In this document: one piece after another, positions 10,351 to 20,853 of the stretch
How the letters are laid out: each line of letters opens with the position of its first letter
How positions within the stretch are numbered: position 1 is the stretch's first letter
Origin: Gliomastix tumulicola
Lineage: Eukaryota > Ascomycota > Sordariomycetes > Hypocreales > Bionectriaceae
DNA: 64,000 bases
Assembly: GCA_001599755.1 (NCBI GenBank)
Contig: BCHX01000003.1
Location: 5,169,782 to 5,233,781 of the forward strand
Direction of reading: 5' to 3'
Notes under the pieces: generated by a model
The model's database searches: none
What the model was told of the DNA's origin: nothing
Seen by the model: the letters and a program-made list of their open reading frames with translations, nothing else
Position numbers and translations under genes: made by a program

Positions 10351-12262
10351 ATGGATATGTGTGATGACTGCAAGGATCTCGCCTTTGCGATTTCTCGACA
10401 ACAATGGACTCTACCCGAGACTCATATTCTATACAACCCTCGGGGAGCACGCGATCTCAAATGGCAGACCTGCAGGTTGTGTGAAATGATCCATGAGTGG
10501 ACTTCCGAGCATTTTCCCGAATTGTTCGATGCTACGGATGATCGCCCAGTCACATCGCGGCGCGAATTCTTTGAAATCACGAGCCCCGGTTTCCAAGTTC
10601 AAGCAGTGCTCGTCGGTCTATTTGGATCCAGGTTGAGTTTCAACGTTTGGTGCAATGAAGGTACAGGCAAAGTTCCCGTCATGATGTCTGAATCATCGGC
10701 CAGGACTGATCTTAGAGTCAGGCTTGGTCCAGGACCTTACCCGAAAATTGTCGACTCAGCCTCCATTAAAGAGCGACCACTGTCCAGAAGCTTTCGACTT
10801 GATGAATCGTTGGCTCAGAGAGTGCTCTGAGACTCACAAGGAGTGCGAGACTGGCTTTTCCGGCATTCCTATAGACGACGAGACTCAGCTCCCAACTCGC
10901 GTTTTGGATGTGGGCCAAGCAAATGACGAAAGAGTGTCACTCTTAGCAACTCACGGGATGAAGGGCCAGTATTTTGCTCTGAGCTACTGCTGGGGACCGC
11001 CAGGCGTGCAAAAGATTGTCACTACAAATGACAACTTTGCAGAGCACTTGAGCGGGATCGCCTTTGCCGCGCTGCCCAAGACATTTCAAGATGCCGTCAT
11101 TATCACACGTCAGCTAGGAATGCGCTACCTCTGGATTGATGCCCTTTGCATTATTCAAGGTTCTGACGACTGGATAGTCGAGTCCGCAAAGATGGCTGAC
11201 GTCTACGAAAATGCAGCTCTGGTCATTGCAGCTGCAGGAGCCTCCGATCCTACCGAAGGGTGTTTCTCAGACAAAGTCCGACCTTTGAGAAAGGTCCAAG
11301 TTCCGCATTACGGCGACGATGGCCGGGTTGACGGCTATTTTTGGCTTTCCTGCCGAGATCCAGAATACCCGAGCCCATCACGGGGCCCCTTGGGACAAAG
11401 AGGCTGGGCACTTCAAGAGTCATATCTTGCTAGAAGACTATTGAGCTTCATGCCGTCGAGTATGTCTTGGCGATGCAAGAAATTGGAGTGCTTCGAGCGA
11501 CTGAACGCTGACACCGAAATCTACGAATCTTCATGGGACCTCATACTGTGGAAATATACTGAGCGTCAACTTACATACAACTCAGACCGCCTCGTGGGCT
11601 TGGAAGGGCTGGCCAAAGCATACCTAGCACGATCAAAGAAGGAGAGTCATGAGTATGTCTTTGGCCATATGCGGTCGGATTTTCCGGCACAGCTACTTTG
11701 GACGATGTCCGAGGGTGAGCAAGGACCTCGAGACTCGGAAGATGTCCCTTCATGGTCTTGGGCATCTAGACCAGGTGCCAAGATGTTCCCAGAAGGGAAC
11801 TTGGGTGGTGGCGAATTGACTGCTCTCATAGAGGATGCAGAAATAACAATCTCCAACAAAGGTGTTTTACACCTCGAAGGGTTCGTTAGGGGATACACAG
11901 CCTCGTTTCCAAGCGATACGGAATTAGAAGCCGACGAAATTTCCCGTCTCACATCCAAACATTGGACAATCGACGTCGTCGACGGTGTCTCATTATGGAG
12001 GCTTGGATCCGCATCAGGAGGATTGAACTTGGGCGTTGGTTGGGCTGACGACGGCTTGCCCGAACGCGTGTATATGCTTTACCTACTGAAAGCACTCGCA
12101 GAGTGTGGCACAATGTGGTCGTATGGTGGTTTGTTATTGGAACGGGTGCCAGGGCAAGACAACTGTTTTCAAAGAGTTGGGGTCGGGTTCACCAGTCTGG
12201 CGCCGGCAAGCTATGACGATAACGGGGTTACCGCTGTAGCATGGGAAATTTCTATCGTATGA
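10351..12262 (+). CDS. HET domain protein with one unresolved small intron or frameshift
   Basis: N-terminal part starts at ATG 10351 and shows CxxC pairs (MCDDC, CRLCEM) common at the start of HET proteins. The HET core is in another frame from about 10760: ALSYCWGPP, LWIDALCIIQ and the YENAALVIAAAGA block, with RGWALQESYLARR downstream, all conserved HET signatures. The two frames overlap at 10685-10830, so one join is required. Options that restore frame are a 43-nt intron 10717-10759 (weak GTCAGG donor) or an intron from GTACAG at 10661 to an AG at 10703, 10715 or 10721. None has a strong donor or branch point, so a real frameshift in a decaying allele is also possible. Product would be about 615-625 residues. 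Role as for other HET proteins: allorecognition or stress-triggered death, inferred from family. Confidence 0.75.
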
Positions 12263-13366
12263 GCGCGCATATATCTTTATAATCACTTTCTTCTATCAAT
12301 TCTAACATCAAAGGGTCCACAATCAAATATGCCTACGTCCTGCTGTTTCACGCCAGGAGATACTCGTCGTATTTTGCCGTTGGATCTATCAAGCAGCTAA
12401 GGTAGGTGAAAAGCTATTACCCCGTGGGCGTTTAACACTGAACTCGATGTCTCTTACTTGACACTTTCCAACGTATGGGATAATCAAGCTGCTGGGGTAC
12501 TGTCCACCAAAAGGAATAGTGTGTATGCTCTTAAAGCGTAGATTTCTCTATGCGACGTGCGTAGGATGCCCATCTGTCCCATGTGGAAAGTTGACGCTCT
12601 GCCGCCCTTTTCAGGGATCTCATCAATAGAGTTGACCGGGGGTTGCCTCGACAGGGAAGTTCAGATGCAACAGATCTTTGCCGCTCTTGTGCTTCTTCCT
12701 CGAGATGACAGTCAGGACGAAATCATCTTGAGCAGCGCAAGACATGTGCAGGATCGCCGCCTTTGGGATGCCAATCAACCTCGAGTTCTTGGTGAAAGTA
12801 CGGGTGAGCCCAACCCGGGTGTTGATCATCATCTGCGCCATGCGTGTGTTTCCGAGCTTTGGTACGAGCTATGGCATCCAGCTATTCATTGAGGGGCACG
12901 GGTTCAACGGAAGCTTTACCATCTATACCGTCTTCAATATTGCCTTGACCGTTATGGGCATCCCCGTGTTCATTTGGGGAAAACGGGCTTTGGTTGTGTA
13001 GCAAGAAGGAGGCCAAGGTTGAGTCTATCACTTGCTTGCTGAGGCTGTTGCAACGTCTTCGTTATAGGACCTCTCAAATCATCCTATACCAATGCTCTCG
13101 ATTTGTATGAACTTCATATTTCATGATGTGCTTAAAGTTATTCTCCACTCAATCACCTTTTGTACTCTGTTTCACCCCAGCGTTCAGAACTCCTGCTCAG
13201 ATTTACTATCAGAAAGTGGTGCTACCGCCATCATCATTTTCTAGGAGACTCTCACTCACCTCCATCATTTGCAAAGGATCTAAAGTAGAAGTCGCCGCCT
13301 ACTGCCCAACCTAATTCCTCATATGTTTATAGACTCGACTCTCCTTTGCAAATCTCATGCTGATTC
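12263..13366. other. intergenic region with transporter relic
   Basis: Apart from the MFS-like fragment at 12744-13001, I recognise nothing. It separates the second HET gene from the convergent small cysteine-rich gene. Confidence 0.45.
12744..13001 (+). pseudogene. remnant of an MFS transporter C terminus
   Basis: An 85-codon frame encodes hydrophobic helices ending in MGIPVFIWGKRA, which resembles the last membrane segment and cytosolic tail (IxxYGKRxR-type) of fungal DHA1-like major facilitator transporters; the segment before it, with SYGIQLFIEGHGF, fits the loop and helix 11-12 arrangement. No preceding helices could be found in any frame in 12263-12743, so this is a truncated fragment. 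Family call rests on pattern memory, not a search. Confidence 0.4.
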
Positions 13367-13661
13367 TCATTTCTTCTTCTTGGCCTCCTTTTTCTGCCTT
13401 TCTTCTTCTTCCTTTTTCTTCCGCTGCTCCTCCTGAATTCTCTTGCCCAGGCAGTGCGGACACTCAGAGTAGTAGCGGGGCGCCCAGCTTTCGCGACAGA
13501 CGCCGCAGTAAATCAGGTGGGCAAGCTTGTAGCAGCGCGATTTGGCCGTCTTATAGCAGCCGGGACTTTGAGAAAGGGTCAGAGGGGCTAGAGTGAGCCT
13601 GCTGGGCCTGCTGGGCCTGGGTGACATACCAATGGTGACTGTGACTTCCGGAGCCGAGCAT
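13367..13661 (-). CDS. small cysteine-rich protein, likely zinc ribbon, with basic tail
   Basis: Two exons: 13661-13630 and 13565-13367, joined across a 64-nt intron (GTATGT donor, CTGAC branch, AAAG acceptor) to give 76 residues. The splice itself creates a CPGC pair: the protein begins MLGSGSHSHHCPGCYKTAK. Further cysteines are C-x3-x in SRCYK, CGVC and CPHC, so there are three CxxC knuckles, enough for one or two structural zinc sites. The last 27 residues are an E/K-rich helix ending in KKKK. That splicing generates a matching CxxC argues strongly for this model over the unspliced ATG at 13627. No known family recognised; a nucleic-acid or ribosome-associated role is conceivable from the basic tail but is only a guess. 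Confidence 0.65.
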
Positions 13662-14285
13662 GGTCAGGGAGGGAACGACGATAGTCTAGGGCTTTGAACA
13701 GTTGATAGTAAGGAGTAAATCTGACATTCTTTGGTTGAGATTATTCCAGTAGTGGTCAGTGGCCAGTCGAGGTAAATAATCGACAAGATGGTTACAAAAG
13801 CATCATTCTTATACCTAGGTCATATAGGACTAGTTCTCGAGAACGCTCACTTGTCGAGCGGCCGCCCGTTATCGTAAATAGAAGCACGCCTTACTTACTG
13901 CCGTTGTAGGATATCATGACACATGTGACAAAGATAGAGGCCTTTGTCAATTCTCCAGCTTGAAGGGAGGTTGATGGTGTATGTCACGAGGATGAGAGAT
14001 CGTTGTTCGATCTCCCTCTGTGAACGCTCGTAGACCATGACGCGCAAGGCGAGCAAGATCAGTTGGCCTGCCATTCCTCGGGGAGGTCTTTGGCACATGT
14101 CACGAGGATGAGAAATCCTTGTTAGGGTCTACCTCAGTGAACGCTCGTGGACGATGACGAGCAAAGCGGACAAGCACATATTAGCCCGGAGCATTCCTCA
14201 GACACCTTCACTTGCATATACGAGATCATAGAATCAACAAAGCCTTAGAAGATTAATAAATACATAGCAACAGACTAAACCCAAA
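13662..14285. other. spacer containing an imperfect tandem duplication
   Basis: Lies between the start of the small zinc protein gene and the stop of the APH-like gene. Contains the 116-bp repeat described separately. A minus-strand frame at 13895-14098 runs through the repeat and is not believed. Confidence 0.5.
13983..14216. repeat. imperfect ~116-bp tandem duplication
   Basis: Two head-to-tail copies, 13983-14098 and 14099-14216. Both start GTCACGAGGATGAGA and share GTGAACGCTCGT, a GATGACG-type block and CATTCCTC near the end, at roughly 75 percent identity by eye. A weaker third copy may begin near 13920 (CATGTGACAAAGAT). Confidence 0.65.
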
Positions 14286-15566
14286 CTAGACAGTCTTGCT
14301 ACATTCCACTCTACGGCTAGCCAACCGTTTAACGCCCGCCACCAACTCAGGCCACTCGTCCTCATACTCGTCCGAGCCAAGCTCCTGAAGAACAATATAG
14401 GCGTTGGCGTCTCCACCCAAGGCCTCCTGAATCAGCTTACGACAGATTTCTAGCCGGGTCATAGTGTTCAATGCAGCGAGCCACATGGCCTCTCCCACAT
14501 GCGAGTTTCCAGTCAGGCTCCAGTCGCCCTGCCAATCCAACGCCCTGCCCATTTCCTTGTTGTAATGGTCCCGATACTGCTGCAGAAGCTCCGGTGAGTC
14601 CTCGGTCTCGATGTGTGGCCAGCCGTACATCAGCGGTTCCCAGTCTCGAGTGATCCATCCTGGGTATCTGGCAAAGCCCATGAATCGAGGCATGGTCTGG
14701 CATTCGTCCCAGTCAATGATCCCTGTCACAGTTCCCTCCTCGTCGACCATGATGTTTTGAGAGTCGAAGTCAGGAAGTGCGAGAACAAAGTCAGAACTTT
14801 TGTTCATTGCCGAGAGACAGTCCAAGACAACCGGCATGATCTTGGCCTGTGCCTTTTGGAGTGTTGTCGGCCGTGTGTTTGGGACCACATGATGGCTCAG
14901 GAAGTCTTCCATAGAATCAAAAGGACCCGAGGCCTCGACGGTGACGGTCTCGTCGTCTTCGTCTTCATTTTCATGGCCATAGCTGTAGCAAGGCCCAATT
15001 TCAGTCTGTCCGCCGGCATCGTCCTTTGTTGGCACGATGGAGCCGATTTTGCTGAAAGAGAAGCAGTGGAGTTGAGCCATGTTTTGGGCAACGCTGGTCA
15101 GAATGTTGAGTCGCAGCTTCTCGCGAGACGGACGATCGTTGTCATTGGACCAGCAGCTGGATACTGTTTGGCCGGGCACAAAGGCCATGCAGATGTACGG
15201 CGCTCCAATGGGATTCTCGCAGGACGTATCGAAGGCGAAGATCTCAGGCACCGGAATGGAGGTCCTTTGGCGGATGAGTCGGACAGTAGCTGCATACGAC
15301 TCGATTACGCGCGCAGCCGCCTCCGTCAGACCAGAACCCCAACCAGTAGCAGGGACGCGGATGACGAGCTTGGTGCCGGAGTCGAACTGGACGATGTGGA
15401 CGATGTTGTACGAGCCGGCAATCCTTGAAATGACCTGGCCATTGTCGGGCTCGGTGATGTTGAGCGAGGAGCAGCCAATGTTTGAAGCCAATTGAACCAG
15501 GGCACTGTCCGAGATATCCACGAGTGGGCCAAACACCTCGCGAGGAAAGTCGTCGTTGTCCTCCAT
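14286..15566 (-). CDS. APH/choline-kinase-like phosphotransferase family protein
   Basis: Single-exon, 426 residues from ATG 15566; the open frame extends further only from a TTG. Kinase-like features of PF01636: an N-lobe with LVIRVPATGWG, a P-site AYICMAFVPGQT hinge, the catalytic-loop equivalent ALPDFDSQNIMVD (Asp and Asn kept; the usual HGD His is absent), and the metal-binding IIDWDE. Fungi have large expansions of this family, mostly of unknown substrate; a small-molecule or protein kinase role is possible. The replacement of the HxD histidine is common in the fungal group but could reduce activity. No signal peptide. A TATA element lies 85 bp upstream. Confidence 0.82.
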   Translation of the reverse strand: MEDNDDFPREVFGPLVDISDSALVQLASNIGCSSLNITEPDNGQVISRIAGSYNIVHIVQFDSGTKLVIRVPATGWGSGLTEAAARVIESYAATVRLIRQRTSIPVPEIFAFDTSCENPIGAPYICMAFVPGQTVSSCWSNDNDRPSREKLRLNILTSVAQNMAQLHCFSFSKIGSIVPTKDDAGGQTEIGPCYSYGHENEDEDDETVTVEASGPFDSMEDFLSHHVVPNTRPTTLQKAQAKIMPVVLDCLSAMNKSSDFVLALPDFDSQNIMVDEEGTVTGIIDWDECQTMPRFMGFARYPGWITRDWEPLMYGWPHIETEDSPELLQQYRDHYNKEMGRALDWQGDWSLTGNSHVGEAMWLAALNTMTRLEICRKLIQEALGGDANAYIVLQELGSDEYEDEWPELVAGVKRLASRRVECSKTV

Positions 15567-16359
15567 CTTTGAGAGCCGAAGTATCGAGAAGATGGAAGTG
15601 GGAAAATTCAGGTTGTCAGGCCACGACAGCTCGTAGTCGGGAATCTGAGATTTATACCCGCAGTCAGTTCGGGACAGACAAAGGATGGGTGAAGGGAGGC
15701 TGAACAGAGCTAGCCGTATTTCAACTGCAGCCAAGATGTGCAAATTTTCACGTGCCACAAAGGAAAGGAGACATCCACACGTGTGTAACAAGCTTGCACA
15801 TACTCATTGCCTGCCTAAGGCTGAACAACAAACGCTGTCGGGTCTCGATGTGAACAGAGCTCTACAGGGCGATGGGGGCCACCCCATGATCGCGCTGGCC
15901 TCGGTGCTCTTCTTACATATCACTGTGACTATTCAGGCTCGTGTGCGGGGCGGAGAGCGTTCCAGGGGTCCTGTATGGCGCGAGTGGCCTCGGCGTCAAC
16001 CACCTTAGCTGGTCGCTACATACGCTATACCCTTCGCAGCTTCACATTCGCCTTGAGGAGGCGAGTTCGGCTCCTGTACCAGATCCTTGGTTGTCAAAAA
16101 TAGGCGAGGGTATGGTGATATCTTAGTACCGGACACAGGCAGAGTAGCAGTTCCTGTTCTCGAAGCCGGAGAGTAAGCCGGTTCCGCATCAAGGGGTCGA
16201 AAGTGCCTAGTACATTCATGATACGCAAGCCATTACCGTTGGTGTAAAAACCTTTCCATTTGATGGTGAGAAAAGATATAGGTAAAATTGATGTTAGAGA
16301 TAAAGTAAAACTAGCCGTGGTAGAGGTAAGGGCTACCATACTAACAGCCAGCAGACGGC
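15567..16359. other. spacer upstream of APH-like gene
   Basis: Carries the APH-like promoter and about 700 bp of AT-richer, gene-free sequence next to the isochorismatase relic. Nothing else recognised. Confidence 0.45.
15651..15656 (-). promoter_or_regulatory. putative TATA box of APH-like gene
   Basis: TATAAA on the minus strand, about 85 bp upstream of ATG 15566. Confidence 0.45.
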
Positions 16360-16962
16360 CGACGAGACATAGCCTTTACCGTCCACTCGCCCAACTCGGA
16401 GGCATTTGGAGACGTGTTGCACCAGTCTTGGAAAAGCTTGGCCATAATGCTGCTCATGCTAGATAAGTTTACGTCTGCGGCCTGGAGACGGGAGTTGGCA
16501 ATGTTCCTGATAAGGGGGTTGTTGTGCCGGATGCTTCTACGTTGGTCCAGACGCTGTAGCCTTGCTCTCGGAGGGAAAGAGACAGTTGCGCAGTAGCCTA
16601 TCTAGGCTCAGTTAGCACTCATGAACCGCTCATCTGCTCGTGAACAATGTTATTCGTGCAACCTTACAAACATCCGTTGAGATACCTCCAATGATTAACT
16701 GCGTCCGCCCAGCGCTCTGGACAGCTTTCCTGAACTCGGGGTTGTCCCAAGCATTGATCTCGCCTTGACTATCGATGACGGAGACTTCAGGATAGAGGTC
16801 AAGTATCTCGTCAGGGACCGGGCCAATGGGGCCTAGCACTAATCAGCTAAGACTAAGACAGAACGACGGACGGGTTGCAGCATATCTGATTGCACTGAGG
16901 TCGTGATGATGACCGGTATATCAAATAACTTTCCAAGAGCCGCATGGGTAATCGACTTCCTG
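16360..16962 (-). pseudogene. broken isochorismatase-family (cysteine hydrolase) gene
   Basis: Reading the minus strand, pieces of one protein appear in order but in different frames: LFDIPVIITTSV (about 16945-16890), then GPIGPVPDEI and INAWDNPEFRKAVQ with LIIGGISTDVC (16830-16650), then LREQGYSVWTNVEASG (about 16580-16530), then IANSRLQAADVNLSSM and FQDWCNTSP (to about 16400). These match the family order up to the C terminus. A one-base shift separates the last two pieces, another change is needed at the second intron, and the expected first intron donor reads ATATGC instead of GTATGC. There is no usable start. Intact relatives hydrolyse small amides or isochorismate-like substrates via an Asp-Lys-Cys triad. 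Confidence 0.65.
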
Positions 16963-18299
16963 AAAATGGAGTTAAGCTCGAAATCGCGGGCTGGATTATA
17001 CAGGCTCCCTCTGGCCCCTCCTAGTCCTGGTCTGGTGCGTACCCCTCGATTCAGGTTGCGAGGGCTTTATCTACAAGGGCGTTCACCGGGCTGGGTCGCT
17101 TGGAAGTTCGGGCTCCTTGGGAGTCCAGGCTACCGGGGAGTCTTGGCTCCTATGAAGGTCGGGCTGCTTAGAAGAGGGGGAGCTTGTTTCGATACAGAGT
17201 GAATAAGGGGGCTTCGTTTCCCAGCGGTCTTCGCCTCCCTAGACCCCCCAGTCTGCTAGCAGCATTGGTTAAGAATATTATATGCCACGAAGGTGCAGAG
17301 GGATTTAAGTTCGCACCACCGACGCCTCTAGACAACAGTAAAGGCAGATATTGATCGATACTAGTACCTTTGCCAAAGCTACTCTTGGTCTAGATCACAA
17401 ACCATGTCGTTGAAATAGGACTTTGGCATAAAATTAGGCTTCCTGTGGCCTTTGTGGGCATCCCGATGATCGCCCGCGCATTGGTGCTCTCCCATCTTTC
17501 CTACTTTCAGTGGCAGAAGGTGCCCGCGACAACGTGACATTGTAAGTCGACGCAGTTGGTCACGTCTTCGAGACTCCTGGTCGCGTCCGAGGAATCCCCA
17601 GTTCACCCAACTACTCACTGCAAGTTCAGACAATTGGAAAGGGGACGGTACGGTCCTTTGTCCGCGATCAATCGGCCCGGAGCTACCAGCACCGCACCTA
17701 AGTCATATATTTTTAACCAGGAAAAGGCCACGCAATTTCTAAGCTTTATTAAGAGAGTTCCGGCTTTTAACAGCATGGGGTGACTGGGTGCCCAGGACCA
17801 CTCTACATACCAGGAATGTGGGGGAGAACTGCTCAGGTCATTCATAGCACGAGCTGCAAAATGGACGCCGGGGTGAAATGGAGCTGCTCTCGGCACTGTT
17901 GTTTCATCTCGGGAGTGTTTCGTTTAGGCTGAAACCGAAACATCAAGACATGCTGTTTTCCACGCCCCTGTGAGGCGCCGAGAGAGCATCGGAAATGATC
18001 GACATCCGGATGTCCTCTTCCAGGCACGATCCGCCACGGACCGCCTCTCCGTGGACGGGATTCCGGCACGGAGGTCGAGCCTCCTTTGCATAGTGAAGCA
18101 AATTGCCTCCCGGTGATTTACTCCGTGCTTCGAGGAAGAGATCGCATCATTGGGGCCAGGAATGGGGTTTAAAAGGGGCAGTATGCCCAGCAGTTCAGAG
18201 CTTCCACGAGCCAGAGCCCAGCTGAGTCGCACGAAACACACATTCACGACCCCCATTACACACGGACGACGCTGCAGGACGACGCCGCAGCATCACACG
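16963..18299. other. gene-poor stretch before GH131
   Basis: No frame here shows family features. It holds the upstream part of the isochorismatase relic locus and the GH131 promoter. Codon structure is absent; it looks like decayed DNA. Confidence 0.45.
18168..18175 (+). promoter_or_regulatory. putative TATA-like element of GH131 gene
   Basis: TTTAAAAG in a G-rich setting, about 130 bp before ATG 18300. Confidence 0.35.
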
Positions 18300-19076
18300 A
18301 TGAAGACTCACGCCCTCTCCGCCCTGGCCTCCCTCGCCGGGCTCGCCTCGGCCGAGCTCATCTGGGACGGCCGCTTCAACGACCTCGACTCAGCCGCGCA
18401 GCTTGAGGAGTGGTCGTGGGGGAACCCCGTGGGCCCCTACCAGTGGTACATCCACGGCAACGGCCCCGTGGGCGAGTACGTCGAGCTGTCCGCGGACAAC
18501 GGAAATCCGGCAGACACGTCTTCGGCGCAGGGCGCCAAGATCACGCTCTCCAACACGGCGTACTGGAACGGCCAGAACATGCGACGCACGGAGCTGATCC
18601 CCGAGACGGACGCGGCCATCGCCTCGGGCAAGGTGTACTACCACTTCAGCATCAAGCGCGAGGACGTCAACGCGCCGTCGTTCGCGCGCGAGCACCAGAT
18701 CGCCTTCTTCGAGTCGCACTTCACGGAGCTCAAGAGCGGCGGCGCCGGCTACGAGACGAGCAACCTGCTGCGCTGGCAGGTCGGAGGCCAGGACAAGTGG
18801 GAGACGGAGTGGGCGCCTGGCGTCTGGCACAACGTCGCGTACGAGATCGACTTTGCGGGCGGCAGCGTCGGCTTCTGGCACTCGACCGGCTCGGATCCCC
18901 TGGAGCAGGTCGTCGCGCCTGTGTCTGCGGCCACGAGCAGCAACGGCGCGGATTGGCATCTCGGTGTGCTGGAGCTGCCGAACGGCGATGCTGATGAGGA
19001 CGAGGACCTGTTCTTCTCGGGCACGTACGTCGAGGTTGGGGAGATCACGACCGATGTGTCTGGCCCGGCTGCGTGA
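18300..19076 (+). CDS. secreted GH131-family glucanase
   Basis: Single-exon, 258 residues. The frame is open upstream but only from TTG; ATG 18300 begins a clean signal peptide (MKTHALSALASLAGLASA, cleavage near residue 18-19). The mature protein starts ELIWDGRFND and continues with WSWGNPVGPYQWYIHG, NMRRTELIPET, YYHFSIKRE, HQIAFFESHFTELKSG and NLLRWQVGG, the layout of the GH131 catalytic domain (beta-jelly-roll enzymes active on beta-1,3-, 1,6- and 1,4-glucans). No cellulose-binding module is attached. Likely extracellular, acting on plant or fungal wall glucan. Strong C/G third-position bias compared with the decayed DNA before it. Followed by an ACTAGTAGT-rich 3' region. Confidence 0.88.
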   Translation: MKTHALSALASLAGLASAELIWDGRFNDLDSAAQLEEWSWGNPVGPYQWYIHGNGPVGEYVELSADNGNPADTSSAQGAKITLSNTAYWNGQNMRRTELIPETDAAIASGKVYYHFSIKREDVNAPSFAREHQIAFFESHFTELKSGGAGYETSNLLRWQVGGQDKWETEWAPGVWHNVAYEIDFAGGSVGFWHSTGSDPLEQVVAPVSAATSSNGADWHLGVLELPNGDADEDEDLFFSGTYVEVGEITTDVSGPAA

Positions 19077-19080
19077 ATGC

Positions 19081-19119
19081 ATACTACTTAGTACTAGTAG
19101 TAGTACTAGTAGTATGTAG
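19081..19119. repeat. ACTAGTAGT palindromic cluster downstream of GH131
   Basis: Overlapping TACTAGTAGTA units just after the stop codon. The same core occurs at about 28048, 28230, 40539, 47430 and 60621. Confidence 0.6.
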
Positions 19120-20853
19120 ATGCAAAGGTACATAGCGCATGTGTATATAGGACACGCACAATTGCATATATTACGATGGAGTGAGCTTGCGCCTGTCATA
19201 GTCATCCTGTCAGTAGCATCTCGGCGACGTAAGAAGGGATGCCCAAAAAAGTAATGACTGTGCGTCCATTGGCAACACTCCATGCCTCGTGTTCGTAGTG
19301 ATGCAATGTCCGATGACGGCTCCCCTAACAATATTTATGCAGAAGGTGGACATCGCCAGAGGGATCCTCAACTTGAGGTTGTTTGCTGCCAAGGCTGTGG
19401 CTTTGGGCTGGGCCCTCACAAACAGCGCCGACATGTACCTACTAGTACCGTTCAGGGAGCTGCGCAGAGACAGAAGGCGCGCAAACATACAAACACAGAC
19501 ATCAGTTTACCCCCCATGGAAGGAACTAGCGGTCGCATTTTGGTGATTTAGCAACCCAGGCCACGAAGGGTCCTCCCGTTGGATGGTCAGCAGAGGTGCA
19601 AACGATGAAGGGCAAACACACGAGCAGTCGCACTCCATCCAGGCAAGGTATAAAGAGGACAGCTTCTCCCGCATTGGCGATAATAGGTAGACAGCATCCT
19701 CAGCAGATCTGGTTCGCAAATTGCTCAAAGAACACACAATCACCGCCGTTTGGTCGCGTCGCCCTCACGATAACGCCAGGATCTTCAGGTGTCGGGTGCC
19801 CTCCTCGGGATTAGGTAAGCTCGTCATCAGCCACACCTGCCCTGTGACCTCAGCTTGCTCAGCACGCTCTTCAGTGCATACCCACTGAAGCTTTCCAGGT
19901 TAGCAGTCGTACTCCACTGGAGTTCTTCCCCAGTCGAGCCGCATCGCCCATCACGATCCACCTTTAACCGCCATTCAGACGGAACCACACACACCTTGTC
20001 GTCTCTGCTGCCACTTGCTGCCACTTGCTGCCACTTGCTGTTGCACCATCCATCAACCTCCGCCAACTGCTCGAGCCCGCAAACGTCACTCCTCCCCCCG
20101 TCTTCCATCCCCAGCCGCCCGACCTCGATCCTCCGTCGCCCTCTCGACACGCGCGCCGACTCGCCCGACCGTGTTTTGCCGCCCGCCACGCCCATCCTTG
20201 CTTTTCTGCGTCCTTCTGTTTGCTGGAGCGACCGTGGGAACTCCCGATATTGAGTCCCGTTTCTTGCTAGCCTCCCTTCGTTCCCTGTCCTGCCGAGCAC
20301 GCGGCGCACGACAACCACGAGCCGTCGCCGATCCCCCGAGCCCAATCGCTGCGATACAATAACATACGGTGGTGTTTCTGGACGAGCTCCGCTGCGGCCC
20401 GCCATCGCATCTGTGTGCCTGTGTCGGTCCTGGGGTGTTGTTGTGCGTCCATCACACTAGCATCTCGGCCGTCATCGGGGCCTCTGCGACGCGCGACCGC
20501 AACCTTCACCACCACCTCAGCACCGGCTCAGCGGTGAGGAGAAACGTCGACTGCTCCGGTGTTGGCGGCTTGCTGTTCGCCGTCCTATTGTCAATTGATT
20601 TTTTCCTTTTTCCATTTCTGACTGTCAACTCCTCAATCCTTCCTCCACCAACCCGGGTTTACGCACGAACGAAATCTCCCCGCGTCTGTGTTGTCCCGCC
20701 AATCGATTTTCAGCCGATACTTGGCGATATACCGCACCGCACCACACTCGACTCTACGCGCGCCGCCGGGACGAAACCGCCGTGAAGCCAACGACATTCA
20801 TCACATCGCGCATCGCTCCTTTCTCCTCTGGATTTCCCAAACGACCGGCCATC
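19120..20853. other. intergenic region and pyrimidine-rich leader of the SWIB gene
   Basis: The right half (about 19850-20750) is C/T-rich with many short CCxCC runs, as in fungal promoters and 5' leaders. It includes three tandem copies of the 10-mer CCACTTGCTG at 20011-20040. The long minus-strand frame 19827-20405 is a by-product of this composition. No gene seen. Confidence 0.5.
20011..20040. repeat. three tandem copies of a 10-bp unit
   Basis: CCACTTGCTG repeated three times exactly, in the pyrimidine-rich region upstream of the SWIB gene. Confidence 0.85.

Noticed and set aside
13895..14098. 67-codon minus-strand frame with CxxC
   Set aside because: Runs through the tandem duplication, with no codon bias and a different translation in the second copy.
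19827..20405. 192-codon minus-strand frame
   Set aside because: Reverse of a pyrimidine-rich leader; Arg/Gly-rich low-complexity translation with no family features.
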